64,000 nt of DNA, taken from assembly GCF_029688865.1 (NCBI RefSeq), contig NZ_JARUKV010000011.1, positions 1 through 64,000 of the forward strand, in the 5' to 3' direction. Shown here one piece after another: positions 53,175 to 62,638 of the stretch. The notes under the pieces are model-generated. The model was not told the origin of the DNA. It worked only from the letters and a program-made list of their open reading frames with translations, and made no database searches. The number at the start of each line of letters is the position of its first letter. Positions within the stretch are counted from its first letter, which is position 1. The stretch is from Natronococcus sp. A-GB7 (GTDB taxonomy: Archaea; Halobacteriota; Halobacteria; Halobacteriales; Natrialbaceae). The position numbers and the translations under genes are program-made.

Positions 53175-53667
53175 GGGCGTCGTCGCCGACACGTCACCCC
53201 TGCTCAACCTCGCGCTGATCGATCGACTCGAGTTGCTCCGTTCGCAGTTCTCGTCGATCACTGTTCCCGAGGCGGTTCGCTCGGAACTGCTCGCCGGTGA
53301 GGGCGAGGTCGATCGCCTCGAGTCGCTTCTCGAAAGCGAGTTCGTAACCGTAACCCGGCCACAGCGAACCGATCTCGTTCGAGAGTTTCAAACTGAACTT
53401 GACGAAGGCGAGGCCGCCGCGATCGCGCTGGCGATCGAACACGGAGCCGAACTGGTGTTGATCGACGAGCGGGACGGGCGACAGGTCGCACGTCGTCACG
53501 ATCTCCCGGTAACCGGCGTTATCGGTGTTCTGTTGAAAGCCGCCGAACGCGGCGAACTCGCGATTGAGCCGGCCCTCAATGCGCTTCGCGACGCCGGATT
53601 CTGGATCGACGACGAGTTGTATCAGCAGGCGATCGATGCCGTCGACGACGGTCGAGACGGAACGTGA
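53161..53667 (+). CDS. DUF3368 PIN-domain toxin-like protein
   Basis: 168 residues of the PIN-like nuclease group. Acidic residues expected at the active site are visible: Asp10 in VVADTSPLLNLA, Glu in LDEGEAAAIALA, and Asp in VLIDERDGRQVAR. The fold is expected to cleave RNA with Mg2+. The gene starts inside the antitoxin gene, so the pair is translated together. This is the standard UPF0175-DUF3368 type II arrangement; activity is inferred. Confidence 0.87.
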   Translation: MPTDEGVVADTSPLLNLALIDRLELLRSQFSSITVPEAVRSELLAGEGEVDRLESLLESEFVTVTRPQRTDLVREFQTELDEGEAAAIALAIEHGAELVLIDERDGRQVARRHDLPVTGVIGVLLKAAERGELAIEPALNALRDAGFWIDDELYQQAIDAVDDGRDGT

Positions 53668-53683
53668 TCCGTGAATCTGCGTT

Positions 53684-54766
53684 TCAGAACTCGCGCAGTT
53701 CCTCGAGGACCCCCTGCGCGCTGCCGTCGGCGATCACGTCGCGGGCCCGCTCGAGCCCGTCCTCGAGCGAATCGACGTCCTGGCGGGCGTACATCCGGAA
53801 CGCGCCGTTGAGCGCGATAGCGTCCGCGAACTGGTCCTCGCGCTCGCCAGCGAGCACCGCCTCGGTGATCGTCGCCGAGTCGGCGGCGACGTCGTCAACT
53901 GCGAGATCCTCGTTCTCCATCTCCATGCCGTACTCGGCGGTCTCGATCTCGTAGTCCTCGAAGGATTCCGCCCCGTCGCCGCCGTCGGCATCCCACTCGG
54001 CGACCTTCGTGTACCCCGGTCGAATGTCGTCGTACCCCTCCATCCCCTGGAAGAAGATCGCCCGCGAGTAGTCGAGTTCCTCGCTCCCCTTGATGAGGTC
54101 GGTCAGCTTCTTGGCGAACGCGAGGTGGTAGAAGGAGCCGAGGTGGACGTCGGCCTCGGCGGGGTTGGCGACCGTCTCGATGGTGTTGACGAACGTCCGA
54201 ACGCCCATCTCGTCGCGTCGCTCGAAGAGGTCGTCGATTCCCGAATTGAACGCGGGCTGGTAGTAGAAACCGAAGCCGGTCTCGTCGACCATGTCGGCGC
54301 TCTCGGCCGGCTCGAGTTCGGTTCGAACGTCGAGCTCGTCCAGTACGTGTTTGTAGGCGGTCTCCTTCTGGGTCGGGACGCCGTCGCCGGAGTGGACGAC
54401 GACGGGCGTTCCCGCGGCGGCGGCGACGACGCCGGCGCCGACACCGAGCAGCGCGGAGGTGTGCTTGCCGTCGTAGTTCGCGCCGCAGTCGACCGGGTCG
54501 GCGTCGGGCGCGGCGGTGACGACCGATTCCTCGCGCATGACGTCGGTGTACGCCGCCAGCTCCTCGGGGGTGTTTCGCTTCCAGCGGTTCGCCAGCCAGA
54601 ACGCGCCAAGTGTCGTCTCTCTGGGCTCGCCGGCCAGAATTCGCCGGAACGCCTCGTGGGCCTGCTCGCGGGTCATGTCGTCAGCCGATTTGGGACCGGA
54701 GCCGACGACCTCCGTCAGCAACCGCTTGAGCGGCCACTCGCCGAACGTGCCGGATGACTGAGTCAT
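53684..54766 (-). CDS. Divergent TrpD-like (glycosyltransferase family 3) protein
   Basis: 360 residues. The N-terminal helical domain (GSGPKSADDMTREQAHEAFR ... TLGAFWLANRWKRN) and the following alpha/beta domain resemble anthranilate phosphoribosyltransferase. The canonical GTGGD is replaced by CGANYDGKH, and the second substrate loop reads VVVHSGDGVPTQKETA instead of KHGN-type. No trp genes are adjacent. It therefore belongs to a paralogous branch with unknown substrate rather than to tryptophan synthesis. Confidence 0.75.
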   Translation of the reverse strand: MTQSSGTFGEWPLKRLLTEVVGSGPKSADDMTREQAHEAFRRILAGEPRETTLGAFWLANRWKRNTPEELAAYTDVMREESVVTAAPDADPVDCGANYDGKHTSALLGVGAGVVAAAAGTPVVVHSGDGVPTQKETAYKHVLDELDVRTELEPAESADMVDETGFGFYYQPAFNSGIDDLFERRDEMGVRTFVNTIETVANPAEADVHLGSFYHLAFAKKLTDLIKGSEELDYSRAIFFQGMEGYDDIRPGYTKVAEWDADGGDGAESFEDYEIETAEYGMEMENEDLAVDDVAADSATITEAVLAGEREDQFADAIALNGAFRMYARQDVDSLEDGLERARDVIADGSAQGVLEELREF

Positions 54767-54926
54767 AGGCCGTCGTTGGCGAAGCGGGCGCAAAAGACTC
54801 CCGTTTCCGGCGCTTTTCCGGGCCCGTCTCCGACGCCGGGCGACGCGGTTGGACCCGAAACGGACCTCGCTCTCGAGGCGTCGCTACGGTCGGTGGTCGT
54901 ACCGAGGACCCGCTCCGAAAACCGTC

Positions 54927-55361
54927 TCAGCGGACGATCGTAACGGGCACCGGCGAACGGCGAGTGACGGCCTCGGCGACGCTGCCCAGCAAGATGCGAC
55001 TCGCGCCCGAGCGGCCGTGGCTTCCCATGACGATCCCGTCGACGTCGTGGTCGGTCGCGTAGTTGACGATCGATCGGGCGACCGCACCGGTGACCCACTC
55101 CGTCTCGAGCTCGACGCCGCGCTCGGCGGCCGTCTCCCTGGCTTCCTCGAGCAACTGCTGGGCCTGCTGCTCGTAGTTCTCCCGGATCCGCTCGTAGTCG
55201 GTCGCGATGCTACCCTCGATCCCGGTCGCCGCGTAGAACTTCCGCGGATCGACGACGTGCAACGCCGTGACTGTCGCGTCGGGGTGAACTTCGAAAGCGT
55301 ACTCGAGGGCCTCGCTCGAGCGCTCCGAATCGTCGATCGGGACGAGTACGGTGGAGACCAT
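54927..55361 (-). CDS. Universal stress protein, UspA family
   Basis: 144 residues. VLVPIDDSERSSEALEYAFE begins the fold, and the ATP-binding pattern GIVMGSHGRSGASRILLGSV (G-x2-G-x9-G-S) is complete, with VPVTIVR as the last strand. The start at 55361 (MVSTVLVP) removes a nine-residue extension. ATP-binding UspA proteins are stress-linked; target unknown. Confidence 0.92.
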   Translation of the reverse strand: MVSTVLVPIDDSERSSEALEYAFEVHPDATVTALHVVDPRKFYAATGIEGSIATDYERIRENYEQQAQQLLEEARETAAERGVELETEWVTGAVARSIVNYATDHDVDGIVMGSHGRSGASRILLGSVAEAVTRRSPVPVTIVR

Positions 55362-55585
55362 GGCGGTTCCTACGACAGGCAACGTCATAAACCGACTCCT
55401 CGAGCGCTGGTCGGTCCGGCTCGCTCGAGCCGTCGTGCCGAATCACACTTCGTCCGTCGATGAGGAGCTCTTTTGGTGTTTCTGACGAGTAATATTCGGA
55501 TTAAACGTATATGGTTCACAGAATATATCGATTGGTTGTATCCATAGATTATTTTACACTGTCTTGGTAACGTATCTCGCGACGT

Positions 55586-56464
55586 ATGACACGAAACAGA
55601 TCGCGCCGAGCAGTACTGGCCGGGACGGGCGCTGCGGTCGCCGGACTCGTAGGGATCGGCTCCCAGGCGGCCGCCGACGGACACGACGTACCGGTCGTCA
55701 TCGAGTCGGTGACACCGGATCAGGACCTCATCGTGCTGCGAAACGAGGGGGAGTCGACGGTCGACCTCTCGGGCTACATCGTCGACTGGCTGTACAACAA
55801 TCCGGACTACGACCAGTCCGACTCGCTGCCGAACGGAACCGAGATCGAGGCAGGGGGAGAGCTCCGGATCACGTCGGGGTACTACGATACCGACGCCGAC
55901 GTCACCTACGACTACGAGGGGGGACGGATCGACAACGAGGGCACGAACGTGATCGCCCTGTACACGCCGAGTCGGTCCAACGCGGTCTCGGTTTACGACA
56001 CGTCGACGGGTGAAACCGAGCCCGGCGATCCCGTCGACGACCCGGAGGACGAAGCGCCCGAAGACGAGGAGCCGGGGACTGAGGAGCCCGAGGGCGAGGA
56101 AGAGCCCGAGGGCGAGGAAGAGCCCGAAGACGAGGAGGAAGAGCCCGAAGAGGAACCCGACGAGCCGGAGTCCGAAGGCGAAGAACACGAAGACGAGAGG
56201 GAGGAAACTGAGGAAAAACCGGACGAGTCGGAGCCCGAGGACGAAGAGGCAGCTGGACGGGAGGAAGACGACTGTCCCGAAGAAGAACAGGAGAAGAAAG
56301 AGCCGGAACCCGAAGACGACGACTGTCCGGAGGAAGAAAAGAAGGAACCTGAGCCCGAGGACGACGACTGCCCCGACGAGGAAGAGACGGAGCGATCCGA
56401 AAAGAAAGAAGACGACTCCGAGAAAGAGACGGGCGAATCAGAGCGCGAGGAAGACGACTGCTAA
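55586..56464 (+). CDS. Tat-exported lamin-tail-domain protein with Cys-punctuated acidic tail
   Basis: 292 residues. SRRAVLAGTGAAVAGLVG is a twin-arginine signal. Residues ~37-135 form a lamin-tail (LTD) domain (VVIESVTPDQDLIVLRNEGE, LSGYIVDW, GGELRITSGYYDT, NEGTNVIALYTP). The remaining ~150 residues are a Glu/Asp/Pro tail. The last part repeats EPEDDDCPEEE-like units, with the only four cysteines of the protein preceded by D/ED runs, including the final residue. Surface binding of cations or crosslinking by disulfides is possible. An AT-rich promoter region lies at 55485-55575. Confidence 0.75.
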   Translation: MTRNRSRRAVLAGTGAAVAGLVGIGSQAAADGHDVPVVIESVTPDQDLIVLRNEGESTVDLSGYIVDWLYNNPDYDQSDSLPNGTEIEAGGELRITSGYYDTDADVTYDYEGGRIDNEGTNVIALYTPSRSNAVSVYDTSTGETEPGDPVDDPEDEAPEDEEPGTEEPEGEEEPEGEEEPEDEEEEPEEEPDEPESEGEEHEDEREETEEKPDESEPEDEEAAGREEDDCPEEEQEKKEPEPEDDDCPEEEKKEPEPEDDDCPDEEETERSEKKEDDSEKETGESEREEDDC

Positions 56465-56532
56465 CCCACGGTCGGGTAGCGCGATTCGCTACCGGTCGGT
56501 GATTTTTTTAGCGAGGACGGCTCGAGCGGGAG

Positions 56533-59500
56533 CTACCGAAGCGCGGCGTCGACGAGTTCGATCGGCGTCGGCGGCTCCTCCGTGTCTCCGTCGCGGTTCT
56601 GCAGCTGGGTGCGACAGGAAGCGCCGGGTGCGACCACTCGCTCCCCGGAACTCGAGTCGACCTGGTCGTAGAGGATCGAAGCGATTGCGTCGCTCATCGA
56701 GCCGTGTTCGGCCTCGTACCCGAAGCTGCCGGCCATCCCGCAACAGCCCGAGTCGAGGGGATCGACGGCGTACCCCGCCCGCCGGAGCACGCCGACGGCG
56801 TGGTGGTCCTTCGCCGTCGCCTTCTGGTGGCAGTGGCCGTGGTAGGTCAGCGATTCCCCGGGCGCGTCGAACGCGAGCCGCTCGTCGAGCCGGAACGCAT
56901 CGATGTACTCGCAGATCCCGTAGCTCGAGTCCGCCAGGGTTCGGGCGCCCTCGTCGGAGAGCAGGTCGAGATAGTCCGACTGGAGCATCACCGCGTCGGA
57001 GGGTTCGATCACGACCACGTCCCACCCCTCCTCGACCAGCGGGGCGAGCGCTCGAACGTTCTCGCGGGCGGTCTCGCCGGCCTGCTCGAGGAGGCCCTTC
57101 GAGAACGCGGGTCGGCCCGTGTCGTCCAGATCGTCGGGCACCCTGACGGGGACGCCCGCGGCCTCGAGAACGCGCACCGCAGCCTTCCCCGCCTCGGGGT
57201 GGCTGTAGTTGGTGTAGGTGTCGGGGTAGACGATCGCCTTCCGGTCGGCGCCGCGCTCGGGAACGCGCGAGCCACCTCGCTCCTCGAACCAGTCCCGAAA
57301 CGTCATCGGGCGGAACGACGGCAACGGTCGGCTCGAGTCGATCCCGATCGTCGCCTCGAGGAGTTTGCGGGCGCCGGGAAGCTTCGGGACAACGCTCGAG
57401 AGTAGCGGGAACTTCGACCCCCACCGTGAGAGGGTGGCGACGTTTGCGAAGAGCCGATCCCGAAGCGACGAGCCGTTGCGTTCGTGGTACTCGTGGGTGA
57501 CCTCGGCTTTGAGCTTCGCCATGTCGACCTCGCTGGGACAGTCGATCGCACACCCCTTGCAGCCGATACAGAGGTCCATTACCTCCTCGACGAACTCGTC
57601 GGAGAACGCTTCCCCGGGCTCGAGATCGCCGCTCATCGCCTGGCGAAGCGCGTTCGCCCGGCCGCGGGTGCTCGTGATCTCCTCCTCGCTCGCCCGGAAC
57701 GTCGGACACATCACGCCCCCGGTCGTGGACTGCTCGCCCCGACAGCCGCCACAGCCGTGACAGAGTTCGACCATCCCCTGGAACCCGTTGTCGTTGTCCC
57801 ACTCGAGGGTGGGCTCGAAGTCGGGTTCGAACTCGTAGTCGGGACCGAACCGGTGGTTCTCGGTCATGTCGGTGGGGTCGTCGTCGCGGAAAACGACCTG
57901 ACCAGGGTTCAGGAGCCAGTCGGGGTCGAACGCCGTCTTCAGCTCCTGGAAGGTCTCCCACAGCTCCTCGCCGTACAGCTTGCGGTTCCACTGGGTGCGC
58001 GCGCGCCCGTCGCCGTGCTCGCCCGACACCGAGCCGTCGTACTCGACGACGAGATCCGTGACGGCGTCGGCGATCGACGACATCTCCTCGAGGCCCGCCT
58101 CGGTCTTCGTGTCGATCAGCGGGCGGATGTGGAGGACGCCGGGCCCGGCGTGGGCGTAGAAGCTGGCGTAGGTGTCGTGATCCTCGAGGACCTCCTGGAA
58201 GTCCGCGACGAACGCCGGGAGGTTCTCCGGCGGGATTGCGGTGTCCTCGAGGAAGGCGATGTGTTTCTCGTCGGTCGTCCGCGAGAGCAAAATTGGGAGC
58301 CCGGACTTGCGCAGCTTCCAGATCTGGCTCCGGCTCTCGGCGTCGTGGGCCTCGATCGCGTCGAACGCGTGGACGTCCTCGTCGGCGACGACCCGCTTCT
58401 CGGGAGGGTCGACCTCGCCGACGGGATCGACCGACGGACAGCGGTCTGCGAGCAGGTTCGCGACCCGTCGCTTCCCGTCGGCGTCGTTCTCGGCGTAGAA
58501 CTCGACGATGAGGACGGCGCCGGTCCCCTCGGGCAGCATCTCGGTGACGGGAGCGAACTCGGCGGTCCCCCGCGCGAGGTCGATCAGCACGTCGTCGATG
58601 ACCTCGACCGCGGCCGCGTCGTGATCGACGATCGCCGCCACGTCGTCCATCGCGTCGAGGACGGTGTCGTAGGCGAGCAGCGCCATACTCTTCTCGGCGG
58701 GGATCGGCTCGAGCGAGACGGTCGCCTCGGTGACGATCGCGAGGGACCCTTCGCTCCCGCAGAGCAGCTTCGCGAGGTTGACCGTCCCGCCCTCGGCATC
58801 GGGCTCGCCGACGCCCCGGGTCGCACCTCGAGCGTCCTCGACGAGCCAGTCCAGATTGTACCCCGAGACGTTTCGTTTGAGGTCGGGGTACGTTTCTTCG
58901 ATCAGGTCCCCCCGCTCCTCGAGGATCCGGGCGACCTCGGCGTAGATCGCCGACTCGAGGTCGTTACCGTCGGCGAGCTCGGGCAGCTCCTCTACGGCGA
59001 CCTCGCCGAACCGCGTGCGGGTGCCGTCCGCGAGGACGACCTCCACCTCCTCGACATAGGCGTCTGTTTTCCCGTACTGCAGGGAGTGGGCGCCCGTCGA
59101 GTTGTTCCCGATCGCCCCGCCGAGGGCGCTCTTGTCGCCCCAGGCGGGGTCGGGCGCGAACTTCAGCCCGTGGGGCTCGAGGTCCTCGTTGAGCGTCTCG
59201 AGGTAGATCCCGGGCTGGGCGGTCGCCCGGCGGGCGTCGGGGTCGACGTCGACGACGCCGTCCATGTACAGCGTGAAATCCAGGACGACGGCCTCGTTGA
59301 CCGTCTGTCCGGCGAGGCTCGTCCCGCCGCCTCGGGGGAGCACCGGGATCCCCCGCTCGGCGCAGTAGTCGACGACGGCGGCGACGTCGTCGGTCGAGCG
59401 CGGGAAGACGACGGCGACGGGCGTCACCTCGTAGATGCTCGCGTCGGTCGCGTACAGCTCCCGCGAGTACGAGTCCGCGCGGACGTCGCCGTCGATCAGG

Positions 59501-59610
59501 CGGCCGATATCCTCGATGAGCGCCGGTCGGTCGACGTCGTCGCTCCGGTAGTCGTAGTCCGCCCGTCGGTCGCCAGCAGGGTCGAATCGGGAAGGGGGTG
59601 TCGTAGTCAT
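56533..59610 (-). CDS. FAD- and Fe-S-binding dehydrogenase (D-lactate/2-hydroxyacid type)
   Basis: 1025 residues. The PCMH FAD domain has PRGGGTSLAGQTVNEAVVLD and GNNSTGAHSLQYGKT (~residues 90-180); the FAD-oxidase C domain follows to ~600. Cysteine clusters CHGCGGC (~615) and CIGCKGCAIDCP (~680) bind 4Fe-4S. A C-terminal CCG-type domain has HGHCHQKA and CCGMAGSFGYEAEH (~957). Such fused enzymes oxidise D-lactate or D-2-hydroxyglutarate and pass electrons to the membrane. Divergent from the lut genes across a 297-bp promoter region, which supports a D-lactate role. Confidence 0.87.
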   Translation of the reverse strand: MTTTPPSRFDPAGDRRADYDYRSDDVDRPALIEDIGRLIDGDVRADSYSRELYATDASIYEVTPVAVVFPRSTDDVAAVVDYCAERGIPVLPRGGGTSLAGQTVNEAVVLDFTLYMDGVVDVDPDARRATAQPGIYLETLNEDLEPHGLKFAPDPAWGDKSALGGAIGNNSTGAHSLQYGKTDAYVEEVEVVLADGTRTRFGEVAVEELPELADGNDLESAIYAEVARILEERGDLIEETYPDLKRNVSGYNLDWLVEDARGATRGVGEPDAEGGTVNLAKLLCGSEGSLAIVTEATVSLEPIPAEKSMALLAYDTVLDAMDDVAAIVDHDAAAVEVIDDVLIDLARGTAEFAPVTEMLPEGTGAVLIVEFYAENDADGKRRVANLLADRCPSVDPVGEVDPPEKRVVADEDVHAFDAIEAHDAESRSQIWKLRKSGLPILLSRTTDEKHIAFLEDTAIPPENLPAFVADFQEVLEDHDTYASFYAHAGPGVLHIRPLIDTKTEAGLEEMSSIADAVTDLVVEYDGSVSGEHGDGRARTQWNRKLYGEELWETFQELKTAFDPDWLLNPGQVVFRDDDPTDMTENHRFGPDYEFEPDFEPTLEWDNDNGFQGMVELCHGCGGCRGEQSTTGGVMCPTFRASEEEITSTRGRANALRQAMSGDLEPGEAFSDEFVEEVMDLCIGCKGCAIDCPSEVDMAKLKAEVTHEYHERNGSSLRDRLFANVATLSRWGSKFPLLSSVVPKLPGARKLLEATIGIDSSRPLPSFRPMTFRDWFEERGGSRVPERGADRKAIVYPDTYTNYSHPEAGKAAVRVLEAAGVPVRVPDDLDDTGRPAFSKGLLEQAGETARENVRALAPLVEEGWDVVVIEPSDAVMLQSDYLDLLSDEGARTLADSSYGICEYIDAFRLDERLAFDAPGESLTYHGHCHQKATAKDHHAVGVLRRAGYAVDPLDSGCCGMAGSFGYEAEHGSMSDAIASILYDQVDSSSGERVVAPGASCRTQLQNRDGDTEEPPTPIELVDAALR

Positions 59611-59907
59611 GGGAGCGATCGGTGGGCGTCCGCGATGGAAGTTGCTGTCGCGATACTCGAACCGCTGCCGGGAACCGCAGGGGAACGGTCACCGCCGCGC
59701 TCGAGGGGAGATCGAACGGCCATCGTCCGACCATGAGTGGACTCCGCATATAGTTGCTGGGCTAGAGGACGGTGTTTCGTCCGCGTCTCGCGGTCGACTC
59801 GACTGCGATCCCCGACGGCGCCAGGAGGTCGCCGGTGGTGGGTGAGACAGCCACTCGAGGGAACGGGTTGCACAACAGTAATGTGGATCGGGTCGCAGGG
59901 TCGAGGT

Positions 59908-60429
59908 ATGAGTACCGAATCAGGGTCGCTTCGACGGCGGTTCCAGGACTCGCTCGCCGATCTCGAGGTCGGAGTGAGCCGGACCGAGCCCGCCTCGTTC
60001 GAGGCGACGCTCGAGGACGTCGTCGACGACCCCGTCGTGGGAACGCCCCTCCCGTTCGACGGCGTTTCGCTGCCGACGTGGGTCGACGAGGATCCCTCAC
60101 CGCGGACGCTCGAGGCGGCGACGACGGGTGTCACCGCCGCCTCGTTCGGGATCGCCGACTACGGCAGCGTCGTCCTGCCGTCGACCGAGGACGGCGCCGA
60201 ACAGGTGAGCCTCTTTCCGGATCTCCACGTCGCCGTCCTCCGGGAGGCGGATCTGGTCCCCGACATGCCGACGGCGATCGACCGCCTCGGCCCGACGCTT
60301 CGCGACGGAGGGAGCGCGATCCTCGCGACAGGGCCGAGCGCGACCGCCGACATGGGGTCGCTCGTGAAGGGCGCCCATGGCCCGAAGGCGGTCCACGTCG
60401 TCCTGCTCGAGGAGGGGACCGATGAGTAA
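59908..60429 (+). CDS. lutC: LUD-domain lactate utilisation protein LutC-like
   Basis: 173 residues. The LUD domain shows TTGVTAASFGIADYGSVVLP, SLFPDLHVAVLREADLVPDM and the C-terminal SATADMGSLVKGAHGPKAVH. LutC is one subunit of the LutABC lactate oxidase system. The start at 59908 is chosen because an upstream frame lacks homology. It overlaps the next gene by eight bases, indicating coupling. Confidence 0.9.
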   Translation: MSTESGSLRRRFQDSLADLEVGVSRTEPASFEATLEDVVDDPVVGTPLPFDGVSLPTWVDEDPSPRTLEAATTGVTAASFGIADYGSVVLPSTEDGAEQVSLFPDLHVAVLREADLVPDMPTAIDRLGPTLRDGGSAILATGPSATADMGSLVKGAHGPKAVHVVLLEEGTDE

Positions 60430-62638
60430 GTCCGACGACCGGCGGGCGAAGGCGGCCCGGATCCGTCACCTCCTCGAGACCGAGGGCGACGCCGTCGAGG
60501 CCAACACCGCCGGCTTCAACCGGGGGCGGTACGACGCCGTCGCCGAGCTCGAGGCCTACGAGGAGCTGAAGTCGGAGGCTCGCACGATCAAAGAAGACGC
60601 GATCGAACGGCTGCCGGAGCTGCTCGAGCAGGTGACCGAGACCGTCGAGGAAAACGGCGGAACGGTCTATCTCGCTGACGACGCCGCGGACGCGAACCGC
60701 TACATCCAGGAGGTCGCTGCCGAGAAGGAGGCCGAGCGCGTCGTCAAGTCGAAATCGATGACCAGCGAGGAGCTCGAGGTCAACGACGCGCTCGAGGGCG
60801 ACGGCGTCGACGTCGTCGAAACCGACCTCGGCGAGTGGGTGTTGCAGGTCGCCGACGAGACTCCCTCCCACATCGTCGCGCCGGCGATCCACCGCTCCCG
60901 TGCCGAGATCGCCCGGCTGTTCAACGAGCGATTCGACCTCGAGGAACCGCTCGAAACCGCAGAGGAGCTGACGATGTTCGCCCGGGAGCGACTCGGCGAA
61001 CAGATCCGTGGAGCCGACGTCGGCATGACGGGCGCGAACTTCATCACGGCCGACTCGGGGACGATCATGCTCGTCACCAGCGAGGGCAACGCCCGCAAGA
61101 CGGCCGTCGTACCCGACACCCACGTCGCCGTCGCGGGCATCGAGAAGATCGTCCCCTCGGTCGAGGACCTCTCGCCGTTCATCGAGCTGATCGGGCGGTC
61201 GGGCACCGGCCAGGACATCACCTCCTACATCTCCCTGCTGACGCCGCCGGTCGAGTCGCCGACCGTCGACGTCGACGAGCCGGACGTCGGCTTCGCCGAC
61301 CGCGAGGACGACCGCGACTTTCACCTCGTGTTGATCGACAACGGCCGCACGGCGATGCGCGAGGACGACCAGCTCCGGGAGACGCTGTACTGCATCCGGT
61401 GTTCGGCGTGTGCGAACTCCTGTGCGAACTTCCAGTCGGTCGGCGGCCATGCCTTCGGCGGGGAGACCTACTCGGGCGGGATCGCGACGGGCTGGGAGGC
61501 CGGCGTCCACGGCGCCGACAGCGTCGCCGAGTTCAACGACCTCTGTACGGGCTGTTCGCGCTGCGTCAACGCCTGTCCCGTCGAGATCGACATCCCCTGG
61601 ATCAACACCGTCGTCCGCGATCGGCTCAACCGCGGTGGCGATCCGGACCGGTTCGAGTTCCTCTACGACGAGCTCGTCCCCGACGAGGAGCCGAGCGGGC
61701 TCGACCTCCAGAAACGCCTGTTCGGCAACTACGAGACGCTCGCGAAGCTCGGCAGCGCGACCGCGCCGCTGTCGAACCGGATGGCCGAGTTCGGGCCGGT
61801 TCGGTCGCTGCTCGAGCGAGCCGTCGGCGTCGACAGTCGACGACCGTTGCCGGCGTTCGAGCGCGAGACGCTCCGCGAGTGGTACGGCGAGCGGGGGCCC
61901 CGAGTCGCGGCGAGCGAGGCCGACCGCGAGGTCGTCCTCTACCCGGACACGTACACGAACTACGTCGACGTCGACCGCGGGAAGGCAGCGGTCAGGGTCC
62001 TCGAGGCGCTGGACGTTCACGTCCGCGTTCCGGACGTCGGCGAGAGCGGACGAGCACCGCTCTCCCAGGGGATGATCGCGACCGCCGACGAGCAGGCCAG
62101 CGCGGTGTACGCGGGACTTGCCGAGCATCTCGACGCGGGCCGGGACGTCGTCGTCATCGAGCCCTCGGATCTGGCGATGTTCCACCGGGAGTACGAGAAG
62201 CTGCTGCCCGAGCGCTCGTTCGAACGGCTCCGGGACGGGAGCTACGAGGTCCTCGAGTACGTCTACGGCTGTCTCGAGAACGGCGCCGACCCCACCGCCC
62301 TTCGCACGCCGGAGCAGTCGATCGCCTACCATAGCCACTGCCAGCAGCGAACGCTGGGACTGGAGGCGTACACGACCGCCGTCCTCGAGAAGCTCGGCGC
62401 CGACGTCTTCGAGAGCGACGTCGAGTGTTGCGGGATGGCCGGCAGCTTCGGCTACAAGCAGGAGTACTACGAGCTCAGCATGGACGTCGGTGACCGACTG
62501 CGCGACCAGTTCGAGAGCCCGACCGCCGAGGACCGACTGGTCCTCGCTAGCGGCACCTCCTGTGAGGACCAGCTCGACGACCTGCTCGAGCGCGAGGCGA
62601 GCCATCCGGTCGAAGCGATCGATCCAGGCGGCGTTTAG
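60422..62638 (+). CDS. lutB: LutB-LutA fusion iron-sulfur protein
   Basis: 738 residues. The N-terminal ~310 form the LutB LUD domain (GADVGMTGANFITADSGTIM, VVPDTHVAVAGIEKIVPSVE). Two 4Fe-4S motifs, CIRCSACANSC (~324) and CTGCSRCVNACP (~375), follow. The C-terminal ~250 residues are a LutA-type CCG domain (HSHCQQRT, ECCGMAGSFGYKQEYY). LutA and LutB are usually separate proteins; here they are one chain. The CCG part is clearly homologous to the C-terminus of the dehydrogenase at 56533-59610. Confidence 0.9.
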   Translation: MSKSDDRRAKAARIRHLLETEGDAVEANTAGFNRGRYDAVAELEAYEELKSEARTIKEDAIERLPELLEQVTETVEENGGTVYLADDAADANRYIQEVAAEKEAERVVKSKSMTSEELEVNDALEGDGVDVVETDLGEWVLQVADETPSHIVAPAIHRSRAEIARLFNERFDLEEPLETAEELTMFARERLGEQIRGADVGMTGANFITADSGTIMLVTSEGNARKTAVVPDTHVAVAGIEKIVPSVEDLSPFIELIGRSGTGQDITSYISLLTPPVESPTVDVDEPDVGFADREDDRDFHLVLIDNGRTAMREDDQLRETLYCIRCSACANSCANFQSVGGHAFGGETYSGGIATGWEAGVHGADSVAEFNDLCTGCSRCVNACPVEIDIPWINTVVRDRLNRGGDPDRFEFLYDELVPDEEPSGLDLQKRLFGNYETLAKLGSATAPLSNRMAEFGPVRSLLERAVGVDSRRPLPAFERETLREWYGERGPRVAASEADREVVLYPDTYTNYVDVDRGKAAVRVLEALDVHVRVPDVGESGRAPLSQGMIATADEQASAVYAGLAEHLDAGRDVVVIEPSDLAMFHREYEKLLPERSFERLRDGSYEVLEYVYGCLENGADPTALRTPEQSIAYHSHCQQRTLGLEAYTTAVLEKLGADVFESDVECCGMAGSFGYKQEYYELSMDVGDRLRDQFESPTAEDRLVLASGTSCEDQLDDLLEREASHPVEAIDPGGV

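Noticed and set aside
53684-54766. Calling this gene trpD for tryptophan synthesis
   Set aside because: GTGGD is missing and no trp genes are adjacent.
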